Shown here: positions 1 through 8,615 of the stretch, in pieces
How the letters are laid out: every line of letters starts with the position of its first letter
How positions within the stretch are numbered: position 1 is the first letter of the stretch
NCBI RefSeq assembly: GCF_006861795.1
Contig: NZ_VDGH01000017.1
Location: 1-54,291 of the forward strand
Length of the DNA stretch: 54,291 bases
Direction: 5' to 3'
Source: Psychrobacillus lasiicapitis
GTDB lineage: Bacteria > Bacillota > Bacilli > Bacillales_A > Planococcaceae
Made by a program: the position numbers and the translations under genes
Notes under the pieces: model-generated
Told to the model about the DNA's origin: nothing
The model's input: only the letters and a program-made list of their open reading frames with translations
The model's database searches: none

Positions 1-116
<116 letters not shown>

Positions 117-127
117 AAATATAAAAG

Positions 128-159
128 GTCGTTACCGAGTAATCGGTAGCGGCTTTTTT
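128..159 (+). terminator. Terminator of the upstream rRNA operon
   Basis: An 11-bp stem (128-138 with 143-153, two G-U pairs) with a GTAA loop is followed by six T residues. It lies 12 nt after the 5S gene. Confidence 0.92.
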
Positions 160-232
160 GTTGGTTAGGAAACTATAAAAGCTAGAAATACGGATAGTTT
201 AATGATATGCCTTATTTATGTGGAGCGCTATA

Positions 233-800
233 TAGAGAAACTGTGCGGTAGAATGTTTTATTAAGTGACCGCTAGAATTTTCGCTGCAGGTGGACGCTTT
301 CCGCGGGGCGGGCGGTGAGCCTCCTCGTCGCTAACGCTCCTGCGGGGTCTCAACTGTCCCGCTTAATCCCGTCGGAGTCGCCACCTTCCGCTACAATCAA
401 TGGGAATTTCTTTCTAATAAAGTGCTTGCATTTAGCAGGAAAAAGTTCGAATTACTCAACCATAACATCTCTTAAGCATTATCGCTTTTAAAAGTAAATT
501 TGATTGAAAGTGGTAAAGCTGAGTAGTTAGCTAATACGGTGGATTGTAGCGAAAGGGCGGCAACTTCAGCCGAGGCCAACACGATGTTGGCCTCGAAGGC
601 GTTGCTACACGATGTGGCGTTCTTAGCCTTTGTTCCTAAAATGCTGAAGACCCTGGACTGAGGGTAGCGAAATTTACTTTTGCGACGAGCTTGCGCAGGA
701 GCAAGGGAAGCGTCTGAAGCCAAGCCGGCGGAAAGCGTCCGCCCTGTAGCGGAAATCCAAGCGTCCACTTCATTCAACTCACTACCGCGCAGTTTCCCTA
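233..800. mobile_element. TIR-bounded two-armed repeat element, copy A
   Basis: The ends are near-perfect inverted repeats (TAGAGAAACTGTGCGGTA at 233-250 against TACCGCGCAGTTTCCCTA at 783-800). Inside lie two GC-rich arms in opposite orientation. The left arm (about 275-398) contains GGACGCTTTCCGCGGGGCGG and ends in GCTACAATC. The right arm (541-758) starts GGATTGTAGCG and ends GCGGAAATCC. A roughly 140-bp AT-rich spacer separates them. It matches the elements at 18114, 27705 and 42424. No transposase is encoded, so it resembles a non-autonomous MITE-like element. Compared with the copy at 18114 the right arm has extra inserted hairpin modules (571-620) and a segment near 690-712. The rest of 160-899 holds no credible gene. 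Confidence 0.8.
571..618. repeat. Two ACGAT-loop hairpin modules nested in element A
   Basis: The first module (571-595) has a perfect 10-bp stem CGAGGCCAAC/GTTGGCCTCG closing a loop ACGAT. The second (604-618) has a 5-bp stem GCTAC/GTGGC around the same ACGAT loop. The corresponding place in the element at 18114 lacks both, so these look like insertions. The loop and adjacent AC/GT are constant while the outer stems differ. Confidence 0.65.
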
Positions 801-852
801 GTTATGTGCGACTATATAAGACAGAGAGAAACATAAAAAAGCTCAATTCATG

Positions 853-858
853 TATAAT
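853..858 (+). promoter_or_regulatory. Possible -10 box of the yaaO-tmk operon
   Basis: TATAAT lies 42 nt upstream of the yaaO-like start, just outside the right TIR of element A. No good -35 is seen at 16-18 bp, so this is a weak call. Confidence 0.35.
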
Positions 859-899
859 GAAAGAAGAGAATTAATAGGGATATTGTGAGGTAGTATAAC

Positions 900-2321
900 A
901 TGCAGGAAAAACGACCGTTAGTCGAGTCATTAGAAAAATTTTATAGTCAAAGAAACATTTCTTTTCATGTACCTGGACATAAGAACGGACTATTATCAAA
1001 CTTGCCAAAAGTAATACAAGAAACTATGCGATATGACTTGACCGAGCTAAGTGGATTAGATGACTATCATCATCCAGAAGAAGCAATTAAGGAAGCAGAA
1101 GGACTACTTTCTGTTACATATGAAACACAGAAAAGCTTCTTTTTAGTAAATGGAACAACGGTAGGAAACTTGGCAATGATTTATGCTACTTGTCAGTTTG
1201 GAGAGCAAATTATTGTACAAAGAAATGCTCATAAGTCAATTTTTCATGCGATTGAATTAGTTGGCGCAGAGCCTATCTTTGTAACACCAGAATGGGATGA
1301 GCGAACGAAGACTGCCTCTTACGTTTCATTAGAAGTAATGAATAAAGCAATACAACAGTATCCTATGGCTAGGGCTGTTGTACTCACCTATCCTAGCTAT
1401 TATGGTGTTGCCTCCTCTGAATTAAAGGATATTATCGACTTGTGTCACATGAATAATATACCAGTATTAGTGGATGAAGCTCACGGGGCTCATTTTCAAG
1501 TTAATAAGCAATTTCCGAAGTCTGCGTTAGCGTATGGAGCCGATGTAGTTGTTCAATCAGCACATAAAACATTACCAGCATTGACGATGGGCTCTTTTTT
1601 ACATTTTAATTCGAAGTTAATTGAGGAAAATGCTATAAATAAGTATTTAAGAATGCTACAGTCTAGCAGTCCATCCTATCTTTTACTTGCATCACTGGAT
1701 GATGCAAGGAGTTACGTAGAAAGATACAATGAGATAGATTATAAAAACTTTATGGACAGAAGAAAGTTATTTGTCGATGCATTGGAAACTATTCCTCATC
1801 TGCAGGTATTACAAGTAGATGACCCACTAAAACTGTTAATACGAGTTGGGAATTATGCTGGTTTTCAAGTACAAAAAGCTTTGGAAGCACAGAATATATA
1901 TGTAGAATTAGCCGATACACATCAAGTATTATTAATTTTACCTTTATTAAAAGGAGAGCATGAATATCCTTTTGCAGATATTAGGAAGCGTATAAAGCAG
2001 GCAGTAGATGAATTACGAAAAGAAGTGCCAAATAGTCCAAGTGAGGACCATCCAATGATTCAGCAATCTCTTTCCACATTGCAAATGAGTGTAGGTGTAT
2101 TAAGTGGAAAACAAGGAGAATGGATTCCATATGCGCGTTCCATCGGAAGAGTAGCAAAAGCTATGTTGATTCCCTACCCACCGGGAATACCCTTAATAAT
2201 ACCAGGAGAGAAAATCACGGTCACAATGCTCACGGAATTGGAAGAATGGTTAGAAAAAGGTGCGGTATTTCAAGGTGAACATCGACTAGCGGAAAAGTTA
2301 ATATATGTAGTGGAGGATTAA
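900..2321 (+). CDS. yaaO: Orn/Lys/Arg decarboxylase-family PLP enzyme (YaaO-like)
   Basis: This 473-aa protein belongs to the class III (fold type I) basic amino acid decarboxylases. It has an N-terminal HVPGHKNG motif, central VDEAHGAHF (PLP-ring Asp) and SAHKTLPAL with the PLP lysine near residue 223, then a C-terminal domain typical of the short Gram-positive forms. The length agrees with B. subtilis YaaO/SpeA proteins (about 480 aa). The true substrate (lysine, arginine or ornithine) cannot be read from sequence; the symbol rests on synteny next to tmk. A GTGAGG ribosome site precedes the ATG, and the stop sits 2 nt before the tmk start, so the two are co-transcribed. The csfB, xpaC and yaaN genes that I recall before it in B. 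subtilis are absent here. Confidence 0.88.
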   Translation: MQEKRPLVESLEKFYSQRNISFHVPGHKNGLLSNLPKVIQETMRYDLTELSGLDDYHHPEEAIKEAEGLLSVTYETQKSFFLVNGTTVGNLAMIYATCQFGEQIIVQRNAHKSIFHAIELVGAEPIFVTPEWDERTKTASYVSLEVMNKAIQQYPMARAVVLTYPSYYGVASSELKDIIDLCHMNNIPVLVDEAHGAHFQVNKQFPKSALAYGADVVVQSAHKTLPALTMGSFLHFNSKLIEENAINKYLRMLQSSSPSYLLLASLDDARSYVERYNEIDYKNFMDRRKLFVDALETIPHLQVLQVDDPLKLLIRVGNYAGFQVQKALEAQNIYVELADTHQVLLILPLLKGEHEYPFADIRKRIKQAVDELRKEVPNSPSEDHPMIQQSLSTLQMSVGVLSGKQGEWIPYARSIGRVAKAMLIPYPPGIPLIIPGEKITVTMLTELEEWLEKGAVFQGEHRLAEKLIYVVED

Positions 2322-2323
2322 GT

Positions 2324-2965
2324 GTGCAAAAAAGAGGGTATTTTATAACTAGTGAAGGTCCTGAGGGAGCCGGAAAAACTACAGTAATGAATTTACTGGG
2401 AGATAAATTAAAAGAAGAAGGCTACGACGTTGTAATGACAAGAGAGCCTGGTGGGATTATGATTTCTGAAAAAATTAGAAACATAATTTTAGATAACGAG
2501 CATATAATGATGGAGAGTCGTACCGAAGCTTTACTATATGCGGCAGCTCGCAGACAGCATTTAGTGGAAAAGGTACAGCCTGCTATTGATGCGGGGAAGA
2601 TAGTTATATGTGACCGTTTTATAGATAGTTCACTTGCTTATCAAGGCTTTGCAAGAGGCATCGGTGTACAAGAAATACTAGCTATCAATAAGTTTGCAAT
2701 TGGTGATACAATGCCGGATAAAACGATTCTTTTCGATATTGAACCTAGTGTGGGACTTGCCAGAATCAATGCACATAAAAATCGTGAAAAAAATCGGTTA
2801 GATGTAGAAAGTTTAATGTTCCATGAAAAAGTCAGAGAAGGTTATTTATCGTTAGCTGATCAGTACCCAGAACGTATTGAAGTAATTGATGCTTCTTGCT
2901 CTGTGGAAACAGTTTTAGAAGAAGTATATAAAGTAATAAAAAGCCAATTAGAAATAATTAGATAA
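2324..2965 (+). CDS. tmk: Thymidylate kinase
   Basis: This 213-aa kinase phosphorylates dTMP to dTDP in the cytoplasm, an essential step of dTTP supply. The P-loop EGPEGAGKTT lies near residues 11-20. The DRFIDSSLAYQG motif (DRF/Y segment and substrate pocket) is near 92-103. A REPGG motif binds the nucleotide. The length is typical for the family. The start is GTG, 7 nt after GGAGG, and is only 2 nt from the end of the upstream decarboxylase gene, which argues for translational coupling. It is followed by darA, yaaR and holB as in other Bacillales, joining nucleotide supply to the replication clamp loader. Confidence 0.97.
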   Translation: MQKRGYFITSEGPEGAGKTTVMNLLGDKLKEEGYDVVMTREPGGIMISEKIRNIILDNEHIMMESRTEALLYAAARRQHLVEKVQPAIDAGKIVICDRFIDSSLAYQGFARGIGVQEILAINKFAIGDTMPDKTILFDIEPSVGLARINAHKNREKNRLDVESLMFHEKVREGYLSLADQYPERIEVIDASCSVETVLEEVYKVIKSQLEIIR

Positions 2966-3004
2966 TTCGTGTTATAATAAAAAGAAGAAATACAAAAGGA
3001 GTGA

Positions 3005-3340
<336 letters not shown>

Positions 3341-3364
3341 TAGTGAGGGAAGGGGTAGAAAAGA

Positions 3365-3805
3365 TTGAAGATAAATCAAGATTTACGAGTAGGAATAGAT
3401 AAAGTAAGAAAAGATTCTATCCAGAATGGCCCACGATCTGCAAACTTTGGACAAATGGTTACTAGGCATGAACAAAGAATGCAAACGGAAACAATAACTA
3501 AACTGTTAGGAGATATTTCAACTGCAGGAGATCGTCTTGTACGATCAAGAAATTTACGTGATATGGCAAAGTTTAAAATGCTAATTCGAAAATTTCTACA
3601 AGAAGCCGTAGATTTTGGAATGGGGTTAAAACAATCTCATACATGGAATCGTTTTGGTGAAGGTAGAAAGTTGAAGATTGTGGAAACAATTGACGAGAAA
3701 TTAGTGGAACTAGCCGAAGAGATTTTAGACCAAGAGAAAAGCTCCATTGATCTGTTAGACAAAATTGGAGAAATAAAAGGTCTACTTATTAACCTTTACA
3801 CGTAA
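3365..3805 (+). CDS. yaaR: YaaR family (DUF327) protein
   Basis: This 146-aa, highly charged and mainly helical protein matches the YaaR family, conserved between darA and holB in Bacillales. I know no established biochemical role for it. The start is TTG, preceded by a GAAGGGG ribosome site; no better ATG lies in frame upstream, and the family start (a short polar segment followed by a long helix) supports it. No signal peptide or membrane segment is visible. The stop codon overlaps the first bases of a strong terminator, so the tmk-darA-yaaR unit ends here. Confidence 0.9.
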   Translation: MKINQDLRVGIDKVRKDSIQNGPRSANFGQMVTRHEQRMQTETITKLLGDISTAGDRLVRSRNLRDMAKFKMLIRKFLQEAVDFGMGLKQSHTWNRFGEGRKLKIVETIDEKLVELAEEILDQEKSSIDLLDKIGEIKGLLINLYT

Positions 3806-3846
3806 ACTCCCGTGTTTTCGCCAATCGCGAGACACGGGAGTTTTTA
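3804..3846 (+). terminator. Terminator after yaaR
   Basis: ACTCCCGTGT at 3806 pairs with ACACGGGAGT ending at 3841, followed by TTTTT. It ends the yaaO-tmk-darA-yaaR transcript. The 150 bp from here to holB is AT-rich and shows no clear promoter consensus. Confidence 0.9.
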
Positions 3847-3999
3847 AGAGATAAAAGAATTTATATATAAATGGTAATCTATATTTCAGTACCCTCCTAT
3901 GATTGTAGCTCTCTATTAATCACTTTTCCCGTATGTAAAGCTAACAAAAATACAAACTGCAGATAATCAAGAGGAATTGAATAAAAAGAAGGTGACAAG

Positions 4000-5007
4000 A
4001 TGAACAACTGGTCGTTTGAAGCCGTAGATAAACTACAACCAGTCGCTATAAAGCAAATACAATCACTTATTCAAAAAAAACGCATAGGACATGCGTATAT
4101 TATAGAAGGCGCAAAAGGTACTGGAAAAGTAAAAGTGATGCAATTTTTTGTACAACTAATATTATGTGAAAGTCCTGTAGAAAATGTTCCATGTGAAACA
4201 TGTCGTAGTTGTAAGAGATTAAAATCAAATAATCACTTAAACTTTAAAGAGCTTGAACCAGACGGACAATTTATAAAAAGAGGTCAAATAGATGATCTTA
4301 TTCAAGAAATGAGTAAAACTGCAATTGAAACCGGTCGGAAAATATATGTTATTCATCATGCAGATCAATTGAATGCTAGTGCTGCTAATACATTATTAAA
4401 ATTTTTAGAAGAACCCCAAAGTGAAATAACGGCATTACTTTTGACTGATAGAATGCATGCATTAATACCAACCATCCGTTCTAGATGTCAGCATATAAGT
4501 TTAGCTGCTATGCCCCAATCTATTCTAAAACAGAGACTTGTCAAAGAGGGAATAACTGATTCTATGGCTTCTACTGTTTGTCGAATGACAAATCAAGTGG
4601 AAGAAGCGATTATACTAGCCAAGGACGAGCAGTTTGGACTTGCAAGGAAATCAGTGTTAAAATTAGTTGAAGCGAGTGGAAAAAGTGTTCAAGATGCATT
4701 GATGTGTATTCATGAAGACTTTGGACCATTGCTTAAAGAAAAGGAACAAGCAGAACAAGCATTAGATTTACTACTATTCGCTTATCGTGATATAGTAGCT
4801 ATAAAAGCAAGTAACGTCGCAGTCTGTACTTATCCGGATATGATCCATTATTGGAATCAAGTTGCTCTACAAACTACTTATGAGCAATTATCCAAGCAAT
4901 TAGAAATAATTTTACATGCAAAACAAAACTTGCATAAGAATATGAACCGGACACTGATGATGGAGCAGTTAATGCTAAACTTGCAGGAGGTATTTACTTT
5001 TGTATAA
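4000..5007 (+). CDS. holB: DNA polymerase III delta' subunit
   Basis: This 335-aa AAA+ clamp-loader subunit loads the beta sliding clamp with delta and tau. The N-terminal ATPase fold has a degenerate P-loop (EGAKGTGKVKVMQ), as expected for a non-hydrolysing delta'. It also has the four-cysteine zinc module (CESP...CETCRSCKRL) near residues 50-68 and an NTLLKFLEEP sensor/SRC region near 130-140. The length is typical. The start ATG follows AAGGTG. The gene overlaps ricT by 8 nt, so translation of the two is probably coupled. Confidence 0.95.
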   Translation: MNNWSFEAVDKLQPVAIKQIQSLIQKKRIGHAYIIEGAKGTGKVKVMQFFVQLILCESPVENVPCETCRSCKRLKSNNHLNFKELEPDGQFIKRGQIDDLIQEMSKTAIETGRKIYVIHHADQLNASAANTLLKFLEEPQSEITALLLTDRMHALIPTIRSRCQHISLAAMPQSILKQRLVKEGITDSMASTVCRMTNQVEEAIILAKDEQFGLARKSVLKLVEASGKSVQDALMCIHEDFGPLLKEKEQAEQALDLLLFAYRDIVAIKASNVAVCTYPDMIHYWNQVALQTTYEQLSKQLEIILHAKQNLHKNMNRTLMMEQLMLNLQEVFTFV

Positions 5008-5830
5008 AGTTGTAGGAGTTCGCTTTAAAAAAGCGGGTAAAATATATTATTTTGATCCAGTTGATTTTGCGCTAGAGAAAGACGACTATGTGATTGTAGA
5101 AACTGCTAGGGGAGTCGAGTACGGCAAAGTTGTTGTACCGATTAAGCAAGTAGGAGAACATGATGTTGTGCTTCCTTTAAAACAGGTAGTAAGACCTTCT
5201 ACTGAGAAGGATCGTATTCAAGTAGAAGAAAATCGTTTAGAATCCGTACAAGCTTTAGCTTTAGGAACAGAGAAAATTCTAGAAAGAGCTTTAGAGATGA
5301 AACTTGTGGACGTTGAATATACATTTGACAGAAACAAAATTATTTTTTATTTTACTGCGGAAGGTCGAGTAGATTTTCGTGATTTAGTAAAGGATTTGGC
5401 CTCTGTATTTAGAACACGCATTGAACTTCGACAAATTGGTGTTCGTGATGAAGCTAAAATGCTAGGGGGCATTGGTCCATGTGGACGTATGCTTTGCTGT
5501 TCTACATTTTTAGGTGATTTTGAACCAGTATCTATTAAAATGGCAAAAGACCAAAACTTATCGTTGAACCCATCGAAAATATCTGGGCTATGCGGACGTT
5601 TAATGTGTTGTTTAAAGTATGAAAATGATGAGTACGAAGAAGCAAGAGAACAGATGCCAGACATTGGTGATAGAATCGAAACGCCAGATGGTTTTGGAAG
5701 AGTAGTAAGTATGAATATTTTAGAGCGAGTTTTGCGTATAGAGTTAAATGATCCCCAAAGAGTATTAGATTACACGTTAGAAGAAATTATTAGCCATGCG
5801 GAAAATCCGGTAGAATGGTCGAGGCAATGA
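5000..5830 (+). CDS. ricT: RicT (YaaT), PSP1-domain regulator of RNA maturation
   Basis: This 276-aa protein has the PSP1 C-terminal domain with the conserved cysteines GPCGRMLCC and GLCGRLMCC near residues 156-206. In B. subtilis, RicT joins RicA and RicF in a complex carrying [4Fe-4S] clusters that promotes RNase Y cleavage, with effects on sporulation, biofilm and competence. The start is TTG inside the end of holB, with a strong AGGAGG site at 4985-4990. A gap of 9-12 nt leads into yabA. ricA and ricF are not in this window. Confidence 0.95.
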   Translation: MYKVVGVRFKKAGKIYYFDPVDFALEKDDYVIVETARGVEYGKVVVPIKQVGEHDVVLPLKQVVRPSTEKDRIQVEENRLESVQALALGTEKILERALEMKLVDVEYTFDRNKIIFYFTAEGRVDFRDLVKDLASVFRTRIELRQIGVRDEAKMLGGIGPCGRMLCCSTFLGDFEPVSIKMAKDQNLSLNPSKISGLCGRLMCCLKYENDEYEEAREQMPDIGDRIETPDGFGRVVSMNILERVLRIELNDPQRVLDYTLEEIISHAENPVEWSRQ

Positions 5831-5842
5831 GGTGAATGTGTG

Positions 5843-6196
5843 ATGGACCGAAATTTTTTAGATACAATTATAGAATTTGAAAAACAACTAGAGTCCACGC
5901 AGCTGCAATTTCGAGCTTTAAAAGAATTTGTGGCGATAATGGTAGAAGAACATCAAACGCTACAACAAGAGAACAACCATTTAAGGCAAAGACTCGATGA
6001 AATGCATGAAAAAGAAGTATTAAATGAGAAAGCTCGAGAAGAAAGACTAAACAAGGCAGACATTGGAGAAGGTCATGACAATTTAGCACGACTTTATCAA
6101 GAAGGCTACCATGTTTGCCATGTTCATTTTGGAAGCTCTCGCAAAGAAGAAGATTGTCTATTTTGCTTATCATTTTTAAATAAACAAAACGTATGA
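5843..6196 (+). CDS. yabA: Replication initiation control protein YabA
   Basis: This 117-aa protein represses over-initiation by binding DnaA and the DnaN clamp. The N-terminal half is a long coiled coil (roughly residues 5-65) that tetramerises the protein, and the C-terminal part is a zinc module ending CHVHFG....CLFC. I chose the ATG at 5843, 8 nt after GAGGTG; a GTG directly before it (5840) is possible but too close to the ribosome site. It is the last gene of holB-ricT-yabA, followed by a terminator. Confidence 0.95.
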   Translation: MDRNFLDTIIEFEKQLESTQLQFRALKEFVAIMVEEHQTLQQENNHLRQRLDEMHEKEVLNEKAREERLNKADIGEGHDNLARLYQEGYHVCHVHFGSSRKEEDCLFCLSFLNKQNV

Positions 6197-6202
6197 CCAA
6201 TT

Positions 6203-6241
6203 GACTGATGCCACTCCAAAAGAGGGTGTCAGTCTTTTATT
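6203..6241 (+). terminator. Terminator after yabA
   Basis: GACTGATGCCAC pairs (with G-U) with AGGGTGTCAGTC and is followed by TTTTA. It separates the holB unit from trmN6. Confidence 0.85.
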
Positions 6242-6280
6242 TTGAGGTAAGAAAGTATAAACTTTTTTACTTAGTATCAA

Positions 6281-6334
6281 TCTAGCTCCAGTGCCTTACC
6301 CCGCGGGGCAGAAATAGGCGCTTGTGCTTTTCTA
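6281..6334. repeat. Short dispersed repeat, GCGCTT..GCTTTTCT type, full-length form
   Basis: The segment starts TCTAGCTCCAGTGCC, has a central CCCCGCGGGG palindrome and ends AGGCGCTTGTGCTTTTCT. Its right half recurs upstream of ispE and pth, and in reverse after spoVG and spoIIE. It ends 17 nt before the trmN6 start. Confidence 0.7.
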
Positions 6335-6350
6335 ATGCTTGGAGGAATCA

Positions 6351-7100
6351 ATGATGGAACAATGGTTAAAGGATGACGAGCGGCTCGATTATTTATTGGC
6401 AGAGGATTTGCGTATTATTCAAAGTCCTTCTGTTTTCTCATTCTCATTGGATGCTGTTTTATTATCAAGGTTTACATATGTACCGATTAAAAGAGGAAAA
6501 ATGGTAGATTTGTGCACGGGAAATGGAGCCATTCCATTATTTTTAAGCGCACGTACAAGTGCAGAAATAATAGGGATAGAATTACAAGAAAGACTTGCAG
6601 ATATGGCCACAAGAAGTATTGCATACAACAAACTTTCAGAACAAATTACGATTAGGCTAGGCGATGTAAAAGGAATTGCAACACAAATTGGATCGGAAAA
6701 ATATGATGTTGTTACTTGCAATCCGCCTTATTTTCCAGCTCATGAAGCGAGTGAACGAAATTTAAAAGAACATTTAGCGATAGCAAGGCATGAGATTCAT
6801 CTCACACTAGAGGAAGCAGTCATTTCTGCAAGCGAATTGTTAAAACAAGGTGGAAAAGCGGCATTTGTTCATCGACCTGGAAGATTACTTGATATTGTAA
6901 CTGCGATGAGAGCTAATCGATTAGAGCCTAAGCGTATTCGTTTTGTTTATCCAAAGGAAGGAAAAGAAGCAAATACACTATTAATTGAAGCAATAAAAGA
7001 TGGCAAGCCAGATTTAAAAATTTTACCTCCTTTATATGTATATGGAGTAGATGGGCAATATACAGAAGAAGTAAAAGAGATGTTATATGGAAAAGAATGA
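6351..7100 (+). CDS. trmN6: tRNA1(Val) (adenine37-N6)-methyltransferase
   Basis: This Rossmann-fold methyltransferase (YabB) has a SAM-binding [13 protein letters not shown] motif and the N6-adenine catalytic motif NPPY at roughly residue 125. By family knowledge it modifies A37 of tRNA-Val. About 249 aa from the ATG at 6351, which lies 5 nt after GGAGG; the next codon is also ATG (8-nt spacing) and may be the actual start. An in-frame TTG at 6339 overlaps the ribosome site and is rejected. The 3' end overlaps yazA by 14 nt. Confidence 0.93.
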   Translation: MMEQWLKDDERLDYLLAEDLRIIQSPSVFSFSLDAVLLSRFTYVPIKRGKMVDLCTGNGAIPLFLSARTSAEIIGIELQERLADMATRSIAYNKLSEQITIRLGDVKGIATQIGSEKYDVVTCNPPYFPAHEASERNLKEHLAIARHEIHLTLEEAVISASELLKQGGKAAFVHRPGRLLDIVTAMRANRLEPKRIRFVYPKEGKEANTLLIEAIKDGKPDLKILPPLYVYGVDGQYTEEVKEMLYGKE

Positions 7101-7389
7101 AAAAATTCATACATTCTATGTTTTGGAATGTAATGATGGTTCCTATTATGCAGGTTACACCAATGATTTAACCAAAAGAATTACGGTGCATAATGAGGGA
7201 AAAGGAGCAAAATATACAAGAGCAAAACGCCCAGTTGTCTGTATATTTCATGAAACGTTTGAAACGAAACGGGAGGCATTGCAGGCAGAATATGCTTTTA
7301 AACAATTATCGAGGAAGCAAAAGACTCATTATATGGGAGGACAAATAAATGATGAAATCTCAGAAATCGACGGAGCACGAACAAAGTAG
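7087..7389 (+). CDS. yazA: GIY-YIG nuclease-superfamily protein YazA
   Basis: This 100-aa single-domain protein opens with [18 protein letters not shown], the GIY-YIG signature, followed by a conserved Arg in LTKRI and a late catalytic-type Glu. It belongs to the small UPF0213 (YhbQ/YazA) branch, whose biological role is uncertain; structure-specific nuclease activity is plausible. The gene overlaps trmN6 (14 nt) and rsmI (41 nt), so it is embedded in an overlapping operon whose members mostly act on RNA. Confidence 0.92.
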   Translation: MEKNEKIHTFYVLECNDGSYYAGYTNDLTKRITVHNEGKGAKYTRAKRPVVCIFHETFETKREALQAEYAFKQLSRKQKTHYMGGQINDEISEIDGARTK

Positions 7390-8227
7390 CTGCTTATATT
7401 TGGTTGCAACGCCTATCGGAAATTTAGAGGATATGACGATGCGTGCCATTCGCATATTAAAAGAAGTAGACATGATAGCAGCAGAAGATACCCGTAACAC
7501 GAAAAAACTTTGTAATTATTTTGAGATATCGACGCCACTAATGAGTTATCATGACCACAATCAGCAAGCCGGTGGAGAAAAGATTTTAGATCTATTAAGA
7601 CAGGGAAAACGTATAGCCTTAGTGAGTGATGCTGGACTTCCTTGTATTTCAGATCCTGGTGCAGATATTGCGGCAAAAGCGGTCAGCGAAGGGTTTGCTG
7701 TCGTACCGATTCCAGGAGCAAATGCTGCGCTAAGTGCATTAATCGCATCAGGGCTATCGACACAACCTTTTTTCTTTTATGGATTTTTAAGTAGAAATAA
7801 AAAAGAACGAAAAGCAGAAATTACACAGCTTCAAAAAAGACAGGAGACGATTATTTTATACGAATCTCCACATCGGTTAAAGGAATCGCTAAAAGATATG
7901 CAATCCATTATGGAAGGTACTCGTCAAATTGTATTAGCGAGAGAGCTAACGAAAAAGTTTGAAGAGTTTCTAAGAGGGACAATTGATGATGCAGTAAATT
8001 GGGCAGAGCAAAATGAAATCCGTGGTGAATTTTGTATCGTATTAGATGGTAGTGATGAAGCATTGGATGAATTAGAAACTTCCTGGTGGGAGAAGCTAAG
8101 TATAGAAGAACATGTGAACCGTATTATAGAAGAAAACCAATGTACTACAAAAGAGGCTATTAAAGAAGTAGCGATCCAAAGAGGTTTACCAAAAAGAGAG
8201 GTTTATCAAAACTATCATGTAGAATAA
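7349..8227 (+). CDS. rsmI: 16S rRNA (cytidine1402-2'-O)-methyltransferase
   Basis: This 292-aa tetrapyrrole-methylase-fold enzyme methylates the ribose of C1402 in the ribosomal decoding centre. Visible motifs are VATPIGNLEDMT (SAM loop) and AEDTRNTKKL near the N-terminus, PGANAALSALIASG centrally, and a C-terminal helical tail. The length is typical. GGGAGG precedes the ATG. It starts inside yazA and ends the operon, facing abrB across a shared terminator. Confidence 0.96.
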   Translation: MMKSQKSTEHEQSSCLYLVATPIGNLEDMTMRAIRILKEVDMIAAEDTRNTKKLCNYFEISTPLMSYHDHNQQAGGEKILDLLRQGKRIALVSDAGLPCISDPGADIAAKAVSEGFAVVPIPGANAALSALIASGLSTQPFFFYGFLSRNKKERKAEITQLQKRQETIILYESPHRLKESLKDMQSIMEGTRQIVLARELTKKFEEFLRGTIDDAVNWAEQNEIRGEFCIVLDGSDEALDELETSWWEKLSIEEHVNRIIEENQCTTKEAIKEVAIQRGLPKREVYQNYHVE

Positions 8228-8234
8228 TTAAAAA

Positions 8235-8272
8235 CATCCATATTCTAACAAAGAATACGGATGCTTTTTTTA
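8235..8272. terminator. Bidirectional terminator between rsmI and abrB
   Basis: CATCC-TATTCT pairs with AGAATA-GGATG, with a T-run on the plus side and AAAA before the stem giving a T-run on the minus side. It can serve both convergent transcripts. Confidence 0.85.
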
Positions 8273-8545
8273 TTTTAAGTTATTTTGAATTTCTTTAATT
8301 AGTAATTCTGCACCTTCTGGGCTTAGAATTAATTTACCGCCAACAAGACGAAGGTTATCATCTGAAACTTCACCAGTTACAGCGCAAGTCATGTTTGGCA
8401 TATATTTTTTTAAGATAATTTTATCATCATCTACATAAATTTCTAATGCATCCTTTTCTGCAATACCTAATGTACGACGAAGTTCAATCGGAATAACTAC
8501 GCGTCCTAATTCATCAACTTTACGAACAATACCTGTAGATTTCAT
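8270..8545 (-). CDS. abrB: Transition-state regulator AbrB
   Basis: This 91-aa DNA-binding protein has an N-terminal swapped-hairpin domain (KSTGIVRKVDELGRVVIPIE, residues 2-21, then LRRTLGI) and a C-terminal multimerisation domain. It represses post-exponential genes until Spo0A~P shuts it off. B. subtilis AbrB is 94-96 aa, so this is full length. It keeps one cysteine (MTCAV). GAGGAG precedes the ATG on the minus strand. The upstream region carries a sigma-A promoter and Spo0A boxes, annotated separately. Confidence 0.96.
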   Translation of the reverse strand: MKSTGIVRKVDELGRVVIPIELRRTLGIAEKDALEIYVDDDKIILKKYMPNMTCAVTGEVSDDNLRLVGGKLILSPEGAELLIKEIQNNLK

Positions 8546-8577
8546 TATAAATTTTCTCCTCTCAAGAGTACAAATTT

Positions 8578-8594
8578 TTCGTCAATATTCGACA
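8578..8594 (-). promoter_or_regulatory. Two tandem Spo0A boxes downstream of the abrB promoter
   Basis: On the minus strand TGTCGAA (8588-8594) and TGACGAA (8578-8584) match the TGNCGAA 0A box and are 10 bp apart, so they lie on one helix face. The arrangement resembles the B. subtilis abrB operator, where Spo0A~P represses. Confidence 0.8.
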
Positions 8595-8615
8595 TAAATC
8601 TCTTTCATACATAAT

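Noticed and set aside
233..800. CRISPR array or rRNA/tRNA fragment as explanation for the GC-rich repeats
   Set aside because: No short regular direct repeats with unique spacers, and no match to rRNA or tRNA sequence; the structure is inverted arms between TIRs.
472..874. Open frames on both strands inside element A (472-777 minus, 680-874 plus)
   Set aside because: They lie in the GC-rich arm of a repeat, lack ribosome sites and recur as different frames in other copies; they are by-products of the repeat.
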